From contig NZ_JACWFH010000008.1 in assembly GCF_019749255.1 (NCBI RefSeq), positions 62,001 through 126,000 on the forward strand: a stretch of 64,000 bases of DNA, in the 5' to 3' direction. The notes under the pieces were generated by a model. It was not told the DNA's origin, ran no database searches, and saw only the letters and a program-made list of their open reading frames with translations. The stretch is from Mesobacillus maritimus. GTDB taxonomy: Bacteria > Bacillota > Bacilli > Bacillales > Cytobacillaceae. Of the stretch, positions 7,191-15,681 are shown piece by piece. The position numbers and the translations under genes were made by a program. Position 1 is the stretch's first letter, and each line of letters begins with the position of its first letter.

Positions 7191-7268
7191 ATGTTTTCAA
7201 TGGTAATGGGACTGATTATTTGCGGTGCTATTGGGTGCATCATTGCTGCAGAAGTCAGCGTTGAATAG
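7191..7268 (+). CDS. 25-aa single-helix membrane peptide at the end of the yrzI polycistron
   Basis: Begins MFSMVMGLIICG and ends AAEVSVE. Residues 3-20 form one hydrophobic helix with small residues (GAIGC), so it is likely a membrane peptide. AAAAGGGGTGGGG lies 3-10 nt upstream. It occupies the last position before the operon terminator, like the small ORF S1027 downstream of yrzI in B. subtilis, but identity with it was not checked. Overlaps nothing else credible. Confidence 0.55.
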   Translation: MFSMVMGLIICGAIGCIIAAEVSVE

Positions 7269-7312
7269 GGAAAGCACATAATAAAAAATTTTAGTTTTAA
7301 ATATGTCTAACG

Positions 7313-7341
7313 AGCACTAGCCACTTGGTTAGTGCTTTTTT
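7313..7341 (+). terminator. Terminator of the yrzI polycistron
   Basis: AGCACTAGCC (7313-7322) pairs with GGTTAGTGCT (7327-7336, one G-U) with a 4-nt loop, then a T run. Confidence 0.9.
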
Positions 7342-7476
7342 CCTTTTTAGTTACTGCTTACATTGTATTGGGAATAATTTCATCTTAAAAGATTTTATTT
7401 GGACATACACGAACCTGACACTTTCTTCATAGGAATCTATTATAGGCAAAAGCCTAATTATGCGGGGGGTGGAAAA

Positions 7477-8199
7477 GTGTCGGGAATATTAGCAGCACTT
7501 GGATATTTAGTAAAGGAAATTGTTTTCCTTGTTTCTTACGTTAAAAATAATGCATTTCCCCAACCGTTATCTTCATCAGACGAACGAAAGTACTTAAGGT
7601 TAATGGCCGAAGGAGATGCACATGCTCGCAACATGCTAATTGAACACAATTTAAGGCTTGTTGCGCATATAGTTAAAAAGTTCGAAAACACGGGGGAAGA
7701 TTCTGAGGACCTAATATCAATCGGAACAATTGGTTTGATCAAAGCGATTGAAAGCTACTCAGAAGGGAAAGGAACAAAATTGGCTACCTATGCTGCTAGA
7801 TGTATTGAAAATGAGATTCTCATGCATCTAAGGGCTTTGAAAAAGACGAAAAAAGATGTTTCCCTACATGATCCCATCGGACAGGATAAAGAGGGAAATG
7901 AAATTTCTCTCATTGACGTATTGAAGTCTGAGTCCGAAGATGTTTTTGATACAATTCAACTCAATATGGAGCTTGAAAAAGTCAAACAATATATTGATGT
8001 GTTGGATGAGCGGGAGAGAGAAGTCATTGTTGGTCGGTTTGGTTTGGACTTAAAAAAGGAAAAAACTCAGCGCGAAATTGCAAAAGAGCTAGGGATATCA
8101 AGAAGCTATGTATCGCGAATTGAAAAACGGGCGCTAATGAAGATGTTTCATGAGTTTTACCGAGCTGAAAAGGAAAAAAGAAAAAACTCTAAATCATGA
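7477..8199 (+). CDS. sigK: RNA polymerase sporulation sigma factor SigK (pro-form)
   Basis: 240 aa from GTG 7477 (GGGGGGTGG upstream). The N-terminal segment to about residue 20 ([15 protein letters not shown]) is the pro-sequence that holds the protein at the membrane until SpoIVFB cleaves it. Regions 2 ([25 protein letters not shown]) and 4 ([12 protein letters not shown], helix-turn-helix [17 protein letters not shown]) are intact. It directs late mother-cell transcription. The gene is continuous: there is no skin element splitting it. CATACA at 7404 resembles a SigE or SigK -10 element but the -35 is unclear. Confidence 0.96.
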   Translation: MSGILAALGYLVKEIVFLVSYVKNNAFPQPLSSSDERKYLRLMAEGDAHARNMLIEHNLRLVAHIVKKFENTGEDSEDLISIGTIGLIKAIESYSEGKGTKLATYAARCIENEILMHLRALKKTKKDVSLHDPIGQDKEGNEISLIDVLKSESEDVFDTIQLNMELEKVKQYIDVLDEREREVIVGRFGLDLKKEKTQREIAKELGISRSYVSRIEKRALMKMFHEFYRAEKEKRKNSKS

Positions 8200-8222
8200 T
8201 GTGGAAGGGAATTGGATTGAAA

Positions 8223-8256
8223 AAGCTGATCCTTGAGGGAGGGTCAGCTTTCTCAA
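8223..8256 (+). terminator. Terminator after sigK
   Basis: AAAGCTGATCC (8223-8233) pairs with GGGTCAGCTTT (8242-8252); short T content after it. Moderate support. Confidence 0.6.
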
Positions 8257-8327
8257 TGGATTGGATACCTAGTCGTAACGAAAAATTAGTTCTATAATGG
8301 TAGGAAATGAAAGGGGGAAATAGGAAC

Positions 8328-10133
8328 ATGGTCCATACATATTCAGACAATTGGAACCTTGAGGTTTTTTTTCAAGGAGGGAGTCACTCTGAAGGGTTTA
8401 AACATTACCTTGATGAGACGGTGAAGAATATTGGTGATTATCGAAACGCTGTGAATTCTTGGAATCCAGAGGGTTCACTAGATGGGACAACCGCACTAAT
8501 AAACTTAATTAGTGGGTTTGAGCGAGCAGCAAAACAATTACGCCAGGCAGGAGCATTTGTAAGCTGTTTACAAGCACAAAATACCTTGGATAAAAAGGCC
8601 ACAGAGCTTAAAGCAAAGATTACAGAACTAAGTGCTAGCTTTCAAACGGTTTTGTTGGAATTTGATAATAAACTAACGAAAATTAGCGAAACAGAATGGT
8701 CCAAGTTTATGGAAGATCCACTCTTAAAAGAGCTGCAATTTGTTCTTGAGGAAAGAAGAGAAAGAGCTGCAGAGAAATGCTCAGCAGAAGAGGAAGCATT
8801 GATTACTGCTCTTAGCACAGATGGATACCATGGCTGGAGTCAAATGTATGACTTATTAGTAAGCTCAGTGAAAATCCACATCAATGAAAATGGTGAAGTA
8901 AAGCAGCTTTCCGTTGGGCAGGCAGCGAACCGATTTTCCAATGGAAATCGAGAGGTAAGGAAAGAGACGTTCTTTGAATGGGAAAAAGCCTGGGGTGCGA
9001 AAGCAGACTTTTTTGCTAAGACCTTAAACCACTTAGCAGGCTTCCGCTTGAATACATATAAACAACGTGGTTGGGAAGACGTGTTAAAGGAACCGTTAGA
9101 CATAAACCGCATGAAAAAAGAAACACTTGATAGCATGTGGTCAGCGATCTCAGATCAAAAGCAACCCTTCGTTCAATTTTTAGAGCGAAAAGCTAGCTTG
9201 TTAGGTCTAGAAAAATTAAGTTGGTATGATCTTGATGCTCCCCTTGGAAAGTCGTCAACGAAAATGACCTATCAAGAAGGCGCAGACTTTATCATTGACC
9301 ATTTTGAAAAATTCGGTCCAGAAATGGCTAAGTTTGCTCGAAAAGCTTTTGAAGATAATTGGATTGAAGCGGAGGACCGTGAAGGAAAAGCGCCGGGTGG
9401 CTTTCATACATTTTTTCCGGAAAGCAGTCAATCACGGATCTTTATGACCTATTCAGGGACGCCTTCAAATGTATCGACACTTGCACATGAACTAGGACAC
9501 GGCTTCCATACTTATGCAATGAAAGATTTACATTTACTTAATCGGAATTACGCTATGAATGTAGCAGAAACTGCTTCAACTTTTGCGGAAATGCTTGTCT
9601 CAGATGCGGCAGTGAAAAAAGCTAAAACGAAAGAAGAAAAGATTGCTCTTCTAGAGGATAAAATTCAGCGCTCTGTTGCATTATTGATGAATATTCATGC
9701 GCGGTTCCTCTTTGAAACACGTTTTTATGAAGAGAGAAGAAGTGGGGTTATCAGTGTTGAAAGGCTAAATCAATTGATGGAGGAGGCGCAGGTTGAGGCA
9801 TACGGTGGAGCGTTAGAAGACTATCATCCACTATTTTGGGCCTCCAAACTGCACTTTTTTATCACAGGTGTACCATTCTACAACTTCCCTTATACATTTG
9901 GTTTCTTGTTTTCATTGGGCATTTACGCTCAAGCACTAGAAGCGGGCGATGGTTATGAGGAAAAGTATATCGAGCTTCTTAAGGATACTGCTTCAATGAC
10001 TGTTGAAGAGTTGGCCCTTAAGCATATAAATGTCAATTTAACGGAAAAGGAGTTCTGGGAGAAGGCTGTTAAGTTATGTGTAGACGATGTTGAGGAATTC
10101 CTCAAACTAACGAACGATAAAATCACTCAATGA
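8328..10133 (+). CDS. M3 family oligoendopeptidase
   Basis: 601 aa from ATG 8328, after AAAGGGGG; the ATG at 8307 would place the site inside the protein. Zinc metallopeptidase of the PepF/M3 type: HELGH at residues 387-391 supplies two ligands and the catalytic Glu, with the third ligand in the downstream NVAETASTFAEML segment. Long helical N-terminal domain (about 40-200). Cytosolic, expected to cut short peptides. Not next to sigK in B. subtilis, so this is a local gene-order difference. Physiological substrate is unknown. Confidence 0.92.
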   Translation: MVHTYSDNWNLEVFFQGGSHSEGFKHYLDETVKNIGDYRNAVNSWNPEGSLDGTTALINLISGFERAAKQLRQAGAFVSCLQAQNTLDKKATELKAKITELSASFQTVLLEFDNKLTKISETEWSKFMEDPLLKELQFVLEERRERAAEKCSAEEEALITALSTDGYHGWSQMYDLLVSSVKIHINENGEVKQLSVGQAANRFSNGNREVRKETFFEWEKAWGAKADFFAKTLNHLAGFRLNTYKQRGWEDVLKEPLDINRMKKETLDSMWSAISDQKQPFVQFLERKASLLGLEKLSWYDLDAPLGKSSTKMTYQEGADFIIDHFEKFGPEMAKFARKAFEDNWIEAEDREGKAPGGFHTFFPESSQSRIFMTYSGTPSNVSTLAHELGHGFHTYAMKDLHLLNRNYAMNVAETASTFAEMLVSDAAVKKAKTKEEKIALLEDKIQRSVALLMNIHARFLFETRFYEERRSGVISVERLNQLMEEAQVEAYGGALEDYHPLFWASKLHFFITGVPFYNFPYTFGFLFSLGIYAQALEAGDGYEEKYIELLKDTASMTVEELALKHINVNLTEKEFWEKAVKLCVDDVEEFLKLTNDKITQ

Positions 10134-10163
10134 TTGTCTGGCTATCTAGATAAATGATATAAT
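10134..10163 (+). promoter_or_regulatory. Promoter of psd
   Basis: TTGTCT (10134-10139), 18-nt spacer, TATAAT (10158-10163) with an extended -10 TGA immediately before it. Confidence 0.65.
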
Positions 10164-10231
10164 GGCATTCATGAAATTAAGGTGAATTTTGTGCAACTAG
10201 TCCATGTACGACTACCTCGGAGGTTATTGCT

Positions 10232-11011
10232 TTGATTCAAAGCTTATATCGTTTATTCATCGAATTAACAAATCGAAGATGGTCATCGACGATGATTCAA
10301 AAATTTGCTCGTTCCCGAGTGAGTAAAAGGTTTGTTCCTTCGTTTGCAAAAGTCTATAGCATCAATCAAGAAGAAATGGAAAAGGACTTGCAAGAATATG
10401 CAAGCTTGCATGATTTCTTTATTCGTAAGCTTAAACCTGGTGTAAGACCGATTACTGAGCAAGCCGATGTTGTTGTTAGCCCAGTTGATGCGGTAATTGA
10501 AGACATAGGTTTGATTGAACCAAGTCACGAGATTAATGTGAAAGGGAAGATGTACTCGATAGCAGAAATGCTTGGTTCTCGGGAAGCAGCGGAACAATAT
10601 CAGCAAGGGAAGTATATGGTTCTCTACTTAAGTCCTAGTCACTATCATCGGATTCACAGCCCGATAGCTGGTAAAGTGCTGAAGCAATGGACGCTTGGTT
10701 CCAGGTCCTACCCTGTTAATCGACTTGGTCTTAAATACGGGAAAGACACACTTGCAAAGAACTATCGAACAATTACTGAAATTGGATACGAGAATCGCAG
10801 GTTAGCAGTAGTAAAGGTAGGGGCGATGTTTGTCAATTGTATTGAACCCGTACACAAAGGAGACGAGCTGCAAAAAGGGCAGGAAATCGCCTATTTTTCC
10901 TTTGGTTCAACGGTTGTGCTTCTGTTTGAAAAGGACGCTTTAAACCTACCTGTAAAGATAAACCTTCCGAAACCAATCAAGGTGGGAGAAAAGCTTGGGA
11001 CCTTGAATTAA
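10232..11011 (+). CDS. psd: Phosphatidylserine decarboxylase proenzyme
   Basis: 259 aa from TTG 10232 (CGGAGG upstream). It makes phosphatidylethanolamine at the membrane by decarboxylating phosphatidylserine. The self-cleavage site FGST is at residues 224-227; Ser226 would become the pyruvoyl group, giving a large beta and a small alpha chain. VSPVDAVIED and SPSHYHRIHSP contain the conserved Asp and His of the autoprocessing triad. pssA, its usual partner, is not adjacent here. Stands alone between its own promoter and terminator. Confidence 0.94.
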   Translation: MIQSLYRLFIELTNRRWSSTMIQKFARSRVSKRFVPSFAKVYSINQEEMEKDLQEYASLHDFFIRKLKPGVRPITEQADVVVSPVDAVIEDIGLIEPSHEINVKGKMYSIAEMLGSREAAEQYQQGKYMVLYLSPSHYHRIHSPIAGKVLKQWTLGSRSYPVNRLGLKYGKDTLAKNYRTITEIGYENRRLAVVKVGAMFVNCIEPVHKGDELQKGQEIAYFSFGSTVVLLFEKDALNLPVKINLPKPIKVGEKLGTLN

Positions 11012-11024
11012 TAGGAAGTGAACA

Positions 11025-11058
11025 ATTGGCACAGAGAGGCTCTGTGCCAATTTGTTCT
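11025..11058 (+). terminator. Terminator after psd
   Basis: ATTGGCACAGAG (11025-11036) pairs perfectly with CTCTGTGCCAAT (11040-11051), loop of 3 nt, then a T-rich tail. Confidence 0.85.
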
Positions 11059-11097
11059 GAATCTATTAAAACTCCCTTTTAAAAGGGTTTCACTAAA

Positions 11098-11124
11098 ACA
11101 AAAAACGTCCAATAAGACGTTTTT
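11098..11124. terminator. Bidirectional terminator between psd and sda
   Basis: An AAAAACGTC arm and a GACGTTTTT arm form a symmetric stem with A and T runs on both flanks. It can end sda on the minus strand and back up the psd terminator. Confidence 0.75.
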
Positions 11125-11263
11125 AAGAAGAAACTCGAATTTTATGAGCTAATGACCGACGCTTAATTTCTGTTTCAATTAACAAGATAAACTCTTTGCT
11201 GAGTTTGAGTTCTCTAGCCTTGTAATAAGATTCGATCAACAATTCATCCGAAAGCTTTCGCAT
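11123..11263 (-). CDS. sda: Sporulation checkpoint inhibitor Sda
   Basis: 46 aa, too short for usual ORF cut-offs. The sequence starts [16 protein letters not shown] and has [11 protein letters not shown] in the second helix: a close match to B. subtilis Sda, a helical hairpin that binds the KinA dimerisation domain and blocks Spo0A phosphorylation when replication is disturbed. ATG 11263 is preferred over 11272, since GGGGGTG lies about 10 nt from it. It is divergent from yqeG, with DnaA boxes in between, which fits DnaA control of sda known in B. subtilis. Confidence 0.93.
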   Translation of the reverse strand: MRKLSDELLIESYYKARELKLSKEFILLIETEIKRRSLAHKIRVSS

Positions 11264-11384
11264 TAACGTCATTCACCCCCGAAAATGAATGTATAATAAA
11301 GGTCTAATGTACATATACTAGTAAGTTATTTATCATTTGTACCCTTACTCTATCAGATTTAAACTCGTAGAACAACCGTTCGAA

Positions 11385-11483
11385 TTATCCACAATTACCA
11401 GTGGATAACTTGTGATTAAGTTGTTTATAAGATTAAGAATTATATGAATTTCAAGCGGTAAAATGTGAGTAAAGTTATCCACA
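11385..11483. promoter_or_regulatory. DnaA-box cluster between sda and yqeG
   Basis: Two perfect boxes TTATCCACA at 11385-11393 and 11475-11483, and an inverted one-mismatch box (AGTGGATAA) at 11400-11408. The B. subtilis yqeG region holds one of the chromosomal DnaA-box clusters that moderate replication initiation, and DnaA activates sda there. Same place, same neighbours here. The rest of the 11264-11601 gap is AT-rich promoter sequence. Confidence 0.88.
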
Positions 11484-11563
11484 CCCTTGGAAAAGGTTGA
11501 AAAATGTCGAAAAGTTTCTCCTTATATTTGATATATTTTTGAATCAAGGGAAAAATTTAGATA

Positions 11564-11572
11564 TGATATAAT
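11564..11572 (+). promoter_or_regulatory. Extended -10 promoter of yqeG
   Basis: TGATATAAT at 11564-11572 (extended -10) 30 nt before the yqeG start; no good -35 at normal spacing. It lies about 80 nt from the nearest DnaA box. Confidence 0.5.
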
Positions 11573-11601
11573 CGCAATTATTTATAATGAGGTGTAATAC
11601 A

Positions 11602-12117
11602 GTGCTAAAGCATTTTTTGCCAGATCAGCATGTGAAAAGTATATTTGAAATCACGCCGGAAAGCTTAAAAGAAAAAGGGGTAAAAGGGATTATCACTGAT
11701 TTGGACAATACTCTTGTGGAGTGGGACCGTCCATCGGCTACCCCTAAGCTCATTGAATGGTTTGAAAATATGAAGAAACATAATATACTTGTCACCATCG
11801 TTTCAAACAATAATGAAGAACGGGTTAAGTTTTTTGCGGACCCGCTTGTTACTCCTTATATCTATCGTGCTAAAAAGCCGATGACTATTGCCTTTAATAA
11901 AGCTGTAGCCGATATGGGATTAAAGAAAGAGGAAACTGTCGTGATTGGAGATCAATTGATGACAGATGTGTTTGGTGGTAATAGGGGTGGGTTTCATACA
12001 ATCCTTGTTGTTCCAGTGGCACAAACAGACGGGTTAGCCACTAAGTTTAACCGTGCTATTGAAAGAAGGCTTTTAAATATATTCAGAAAACAAGGGAAAC
12101 TGAATTGGGAGGATTAA
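11602..12117 (+). CDS. yqeG: YqeG family HAD phosphatase
   Basis: 171 aa from GTG 11602, 7 nt after AGGTG; ATG 11587 has no room for a site. HAD motif I is DLDNTLVEW with Asp33 and Asp35, motif II VSNN, motif III lysine and motif IV GDQLMTDVFGGN. Resembles mitochondrial phosphatidylglycerophosphate phosphatase PTPMT/Gep4-like HAD enzymes of the IIIA subfamily; in bacteria its substrate is not firmly established. First gene of a run of tightly packed genes (3 nt gap to yqeH). Confidence 0.93.
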   Translation: MLKHFLPDQHVKSIFEITPESLKEKGVKGIITDLDNTLVEWDRPSATPKLIEWFENMKKHNILVTIVSNNNEERVKFFADPLVTPYIYRAKKPMTIAFNKAVADMGLKKEETVVIGDQLMTDVFGGNRGGFHTILVVPVAQTDGLATKFNRAIERRLLNIFRKQGKLNWED

Positions 12118-12120
12118 GTA

Positions 12121-13227
12121 TTGAGTGACCAGCAAATCGTATGTACAGGCTGCGGCGTAAAGATTCAAACAGAAGAACCAGAACAATTAGGTTATGCACC
12201 ATCGTCCTCGTTGGAAAAAGAGGTTGTTGTTTGTCAACGCTGTTTCAGGCTCAAGCATTATAATGAAGTACAAGATGTTAGTTTAACAGATGATGATTTC
12301 TTAAAGATTCTAAATGGGATTGGTCAGAAAGACGCTTTAATTGTAAAAATAGTTGATATCTTTGATTTCAATGGAAGTTGGCTTCCGGGCATTCAAAGGT
12401 TTGCCGGTAAAAACCCTGTTGTTTTGATTGGAAATAAAGCGGACATTGTTCCAAAATCAGTAAATCAGAACAAGCTAATTGAATGGATGAAAAAAGAGTC
12501 GAAGGAATTGGGTTTGGTCCCTAAGGATGTTTTTCTAGTTAGTGCAGCAAAAGGGAAGAACATTAGCGAAGCTGCAGCGGCAATTGATGAATATCGAAAT
12601 GGCAAGGATGTTTATGTGGTCGGATGTACGAATGTTGGCAAATCAACCTTCATCAACCGAATTATCAAAGAAGTAACAGGTGAAGAAGATGTGATTACAA
12701 CTTCCCATTTCCCTGGGACGACACTTGATACGATCCAAATTCCATTAGATGATGGGAAATCGTTAATTGACACACCGGGAATTATTAATCATCATCAGAT
12801 GGCACATTTTGTTGATAAACGGGACTTAAAATTCATTACTCCGAAAAAAGAGATTAAACCAAAAGTTTACCAATTAAATGAAGAGCAAACACTATTCTTC
12901 GGCGGCTTGGCTCGCTTTGACTATCTTAGTGGGGGGAGAAGGTCATTTACCTGCTATCTGTCAAATGAATTGAATATTCACCGTACCAAGTTAGAAAAGG
13001 CTGATGAACTATATAAAAACCATGTAGGTGAATTGTTAACTCCTCCGCGGGAGGAACAAGTAAATGAATTTCCTGAACTCGTAAGGTATGAGTTCTCGAT
13101 TAAAGAACCTAAAACAGATATTGTTTTTTCAGGTCTTGGCTGGATGACGGTGAATGAAGCAGGCGCAAAGATAGCTGCTCATGTGCCAAAAGGTGTTCAG
13201 GTCATGTTACGTAAATCATTAATCTAA
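12121..13227 (+). CDS. yqeH: Ribosome biogenesis GTPase YqeH
   Basis: 368 aa from TTG 12121 with GGGAGG upstream. An N-terminal zinc finger has CTGC and CQRC pairs. The GTPase is circularly permuted: the G4 motif NKAD and G5 SAAKG come before the P-loop GCTNVGKST and G3 DTPG. A C-terminal domain follows. It binds and helps mature the 30S subunit. Neighbours yhbY, rsfS and era in this window also act on ribosomes. Confidence 0.96.
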   Translation: MSDQQIVCTGCGVKIQTEEPEQLGYAPSSSLEKEVVVCQRCFRLKHYNEVQDVSLTDDDFLKILNGIGQKDALIVKIVDIFDFNGSWLPGIQRFAGKNPVVLIGNKADIVPKSVNQNKLIEWMKKESKELGLVPKDVFLVSAAKGKNISEAAAAIDEYRNGKDVYVVGCTNVGKSTFINRIIKEVTGEEDVITTSHFPGTTLDTIQIPLDDGKSLIDTPGIINHHQMAHFVDKRDLKFITPKKEIKPKVYQLNEEQTLFFGGLARFDYLSGGRRSFTCYLSNELNIHRTKLEKADELYKNHVGELLTPPREEQVNEFPELVRYEFSIKEPKTDIVFSGLGWMTVNEAGAKIAAHVPKGVQVMLRKSLI

Positions 13228-13406
13228 GATTTGAGTTAATATATATGGATGATTTTCTTATTGTTGTCTGAAGTGGTAACCTACAGTTAAGGAAACATAG
13301 ACAATATAGTAGAGAAAATAAAGTGAAAGTAATTTTATCGCCCTTTCAATAGTAGACTCTGGTGCTGTTATACAAATGTGCATAGAATTACTTAGGGGGA
13401 GAAGGA

Positions 13407-14246
13407 ATGAAAAAGCTTTATGGGGTAATGGGAGATCCAATTTCTCATTCAATGTCACCAGTTATGATGAATGATCTATTCGATCTTTATGAAATGGATG
13501 CTGCATATGTGCCCTTTCATGTCACTTCAGATGGTTTGGAGACCGCTGTAAAAGGACTTAAAGCCATCGGTGTAGCAGGTTTTAATGTCACTGTGCCGCA
13601 TAAGACGGACATTATGCCTCTCCTGGATGAAATTGATCCACTTGCTAAAGCGATTGGGGCTGTTAATACAGTTAAGAATCAAGAAGGAAAACTCATTGGC
13701 TATAACACGGATGGTAGAGGATATGTCCGGGGTCTAAAAGAGGAAATTCCCTCTCTATCAGGTCAAACTGTGCTGATGATTGGCGCAGGAGGCGCAGCAA
13801 GGGGCATCTATTTTTCAATGGCTGAGGCGGGTGTAAAGAGAATTGACATCTGTAACCGAACGCCGGCAAAAGCGGTAGAATTAATGAAAACATGTCCATT
13901 CCCTGTTGAGACTGAAGTGTTTACTATAGAGAAAGCTGAAGAACGGTTAGAACAGTATGACTTACTTATCCAGACAACTTTAATTGGTATGGCCCCTAAC
14001 ATTGAGGAGGCTCCCTTATCGTTAAAAGGAATAAAACCAGCTAGTTTTGCCAGTGATATAATATACAACCCTCTTGAAACAAAATTTTTGAAAGAGGCAT
14101 CATCCGCCGGAGCTCGTACACAAAATGGAATTGAGATGTTTGTCTATCAAGGAGCACTTGCATTTGAAATATGGACAGGCCTATTCCCGGATACCGAGCG
14201 GATGAAAGAAAACGTTTTGAAACAACTAGGAGGATATCCATGCTAA
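13407..14246 (+). CDS. aroE: Shikimate dehydrogenase (NADP+)
   Basis: 279 aa. Reduces 3-dehydroshikimate in aromatic amino acid synthesis. The N-terminal shikimate domain has SHSMSPVM and NVTVPHK (catalytic Lys and nearby Asp), and the C-terminal Rossmann domain has GAGGAARG and the NRT motif for NADP. ATG follows GGGGAGAAGGA. A gap of 179 nt upstream shows no further gene. Overlaps yhbY by 7 nt, so the two are translationally linked. Confidence 0.96.
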   Translation: MKKLYGVMGDPISHSMSPVMMNDLFDLYEMDAAYVPFHVTSDGLETAVKGLKAIGVAGFNVTVPHKTDIMPLLDEIDPLAKAIGAVNTVKNQEGKLIGYNTDGRGYVRGLKEEIPSLSGQTVLMIGAGGAARGIYFSMAEAGVKRIDICNRTPAKAVELMKTCPFPVETEVFTIEKAEERLEQYDLLIQTTLIGMAPNIEEAPLSLKGIKPASFASDIIYNPLETKFLKEASSAGARTQNGIEMFVYQGALAFEIWTGLFPDTERMKENVLKQLGGYPC

Positions 14247-14533
14247 CAGGAAAACAAAAAAGGTTTTTAAGGGCGAAGGCCCATCATTTGAATCCAATCT
14301 TTCAAGTAGGAAAGGGTGGAGTGAATGAGAATATGATCGATCAAATTTCCGATGTACTAGAAGCCCGCGAATTGATTAAGGTCAGTATCTTGCAGAACTG
14401 TGATGAAGATCGAGACACTGTTGCTGAAAAATTATCAAAAGGTGCGAGGGCAGAACTAGTCCAAGTAATCGGAAATACCATTGTCCTTTATAAGGAATCA
14501 CGAGAAAATAAACAAATCGAACTCCCTCGCTAA
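14240..14533 (+). CDS. yhbY: Ribosome assembly RNA-binding protein YhbY
   Basis: 97 aa from ATG 14240 (AGGAGG upstream; longer in-frame ORF to 14171 has no site). A single CRM domain: LTGKQKRFLRAKAHHL, then the GKGG loop (residues 26-29) typical of this RNA-binding fold, and LIKVSILQN. In B. subtilis it is yqeI. E. coli YhbY associates with pre-50S subunits. Placed between aroE and nadD as in B. subtilis. Confidence 0.93.
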   Translation: MLTGKQKRFLRAKAHHLNPIFQVGKGGVNENMIDQISDVLEARELIKVSILQNCDEDRDTVAEKLSKGARAELVQVIGNTIVLYKESRENKQIELPR

Positions 14534-14552
14534 TTGGAAGAAAGAGGTGTCT

Positions 14553-15122
14553 ATGGTGAAGATTGGGATTCTTGGTGGAACATTTAACCCGCCACACACG
14601 GGGCATCTTATTATTGCGAATGAGGTGTTCCATGCGCTAGAGTTAGAAAAAGTCTGGTTTATGCCAAACCAAGAGCCGCCTCATAAAAAGAAAGAAGGTA
14701 ATGTCTCCAATCAACAACGGGTGAAAATGCTAGAATTAGCGATTCAAGACCACCCTCATTTTGCTGTCGAATCGCTCGAATTGGAACGGCAAGGACCTTC
14801 ATACACGTATGAGACAATGAAGATCCTGACAGATAGACATAAAAATCATGAGTTTTATTTTATTATTGGCGGAGACATGATTGAATACCTAGCTAAATGG
14901 CATAAAATTGATGAGTTACAACAACTTGTCAAATTTGTAGGAGTTAATCGTCCGCGATACAGCAGTAAAACAGAATATGAAGTCTTATTAATCGACTCCC
15001 CGTCGATTGATTTGTCGTCCAGTATGATTAGACAGAGAAGAGAGAGTGGCGGAACCATCCGGTACTTAGTGCCCGATTTGGTTCGGGATTATATAGAGGA
15101 GAATGGATTATATGGATCGTGA
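14553..15122 (+). CDS. nadD: Nicotinate-nucleotide adenylyltransferase
   Basis: 189 aa from ATG 14553 (AAAGAGGTG upstream). Transfers AMP from ATP to nicotinic acid mononucleotide, a late step of NAD synthesis. The nucleotidyltransferase signature GGTFNPPHTGH is at residues 8-18 and the C-terminal SSSMIRQR at the family ISST-type site. Stop overlaps the start of yqeK by 11 nt. Confidence 0.96.
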   Translation: MVKIGILGGTFNPPHTGHLIIANEVFHALELEKVWFMPNQEPPHKKKEGNVSNQQRVKMLELAIQDHPHFAVESLELERQGPSYTYETMKILTDRHKNHEFYFIIGGDMIEYLAKWHKIDELQQLVKFVGVNRPRYSSKTEYEVLLIDSPSIDLSSSMIRQRRESGGTIRYLVPDLVRDYIEENGLYGS

Positions 15123-15681
15123 AGTAGCGTTACAAACGGTAAAAGTACAATTAACAGACCATCGCTATCAACATACCATTGGGGTTATGGAAACGGCGAT
15201 TGTTCTTGCAAAAAGGTATGGAGTCGATGTGAAACAGGCAGAGCTTGCAGCTATTTTTCATGATTATGCCAAATTTCGCCCGAAAGACGAAATGAAGCAA
15301 ATTATTATCGACCAGGGGATGGAACAGCTGTTACTAGAATTTAATAGTGAACTTTGGCACGCTCCTGTAGGAGCATTTCTCGTTGAGAAGGAAGTCGGGC
15401 TAAAGGATGAGGAGATTCTAGCCGCCATTCGTTATCATACTTCAGGCAGGATCGGCATGAGTTTGTTAGATAAAATTATTTATTTGGCAGATTACATAGA
15501 ACCCGGCAGACGGTTTCCAGGAGTGGATGAAGTAAGAAATTTAGCAAAGGATAATCTTAATCAGGCGTTAATCCAGGCGCTAAAAAATTCCATTCAATTT
15601 TTGATGAAAAAGAATCAGCCTGTATACCCGGACACAATTTACACGTATAATGATTTAGTGAAATTAGGGAGGATTGATTGA
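15112..15681 (+). CDS. yqeK: HD-domain Ap4A hydrolase YqeK
   Basis: 189 aa from ATG 15112, 9 nt after AGGAGAA; the ATG at 15103 touches that site. HD-domain metal ligands: HTIGVMETA, FHDYAK, the ELWHAPVGA His and the IYLADYIEP Asp. B. subtilis and related YqeK proteins hydrolyse diadenosine tetraphosphate symmetrically to ADP. Next to nadD, a common pairing, and directly followed by rsfS with no gap. Confidence 0.95.
   Translation: MDREVALQTVKVQLTDHRYQHTIGVMETAIVLAKRYGVDVKQAELAAIFHDYAKFRPKDEMKQIIIDQGMEQLLLEFNSELWHAPVGAFLVEKEVGLKDEEILAAIRYHTSGRIGMSLLDKIIYLADYIEPGRRFPGVDEVRNLAKDNLNQALIQALKNSIQFLMKKNQPVYPDTIYTYNDLVKLGRID

Noticed and set aside
6956-7264. 102-codon plus-strand ORF
   Set aside because: Its ATG is 1 nt from the ribosome site; it runs out of frame through three better-supported small ORFs and shows no family resemblance.
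13228-13406. Search for a small gene between yqeH and aroE
   Set aside because: Only very short ORFs without ribosome sites were found.
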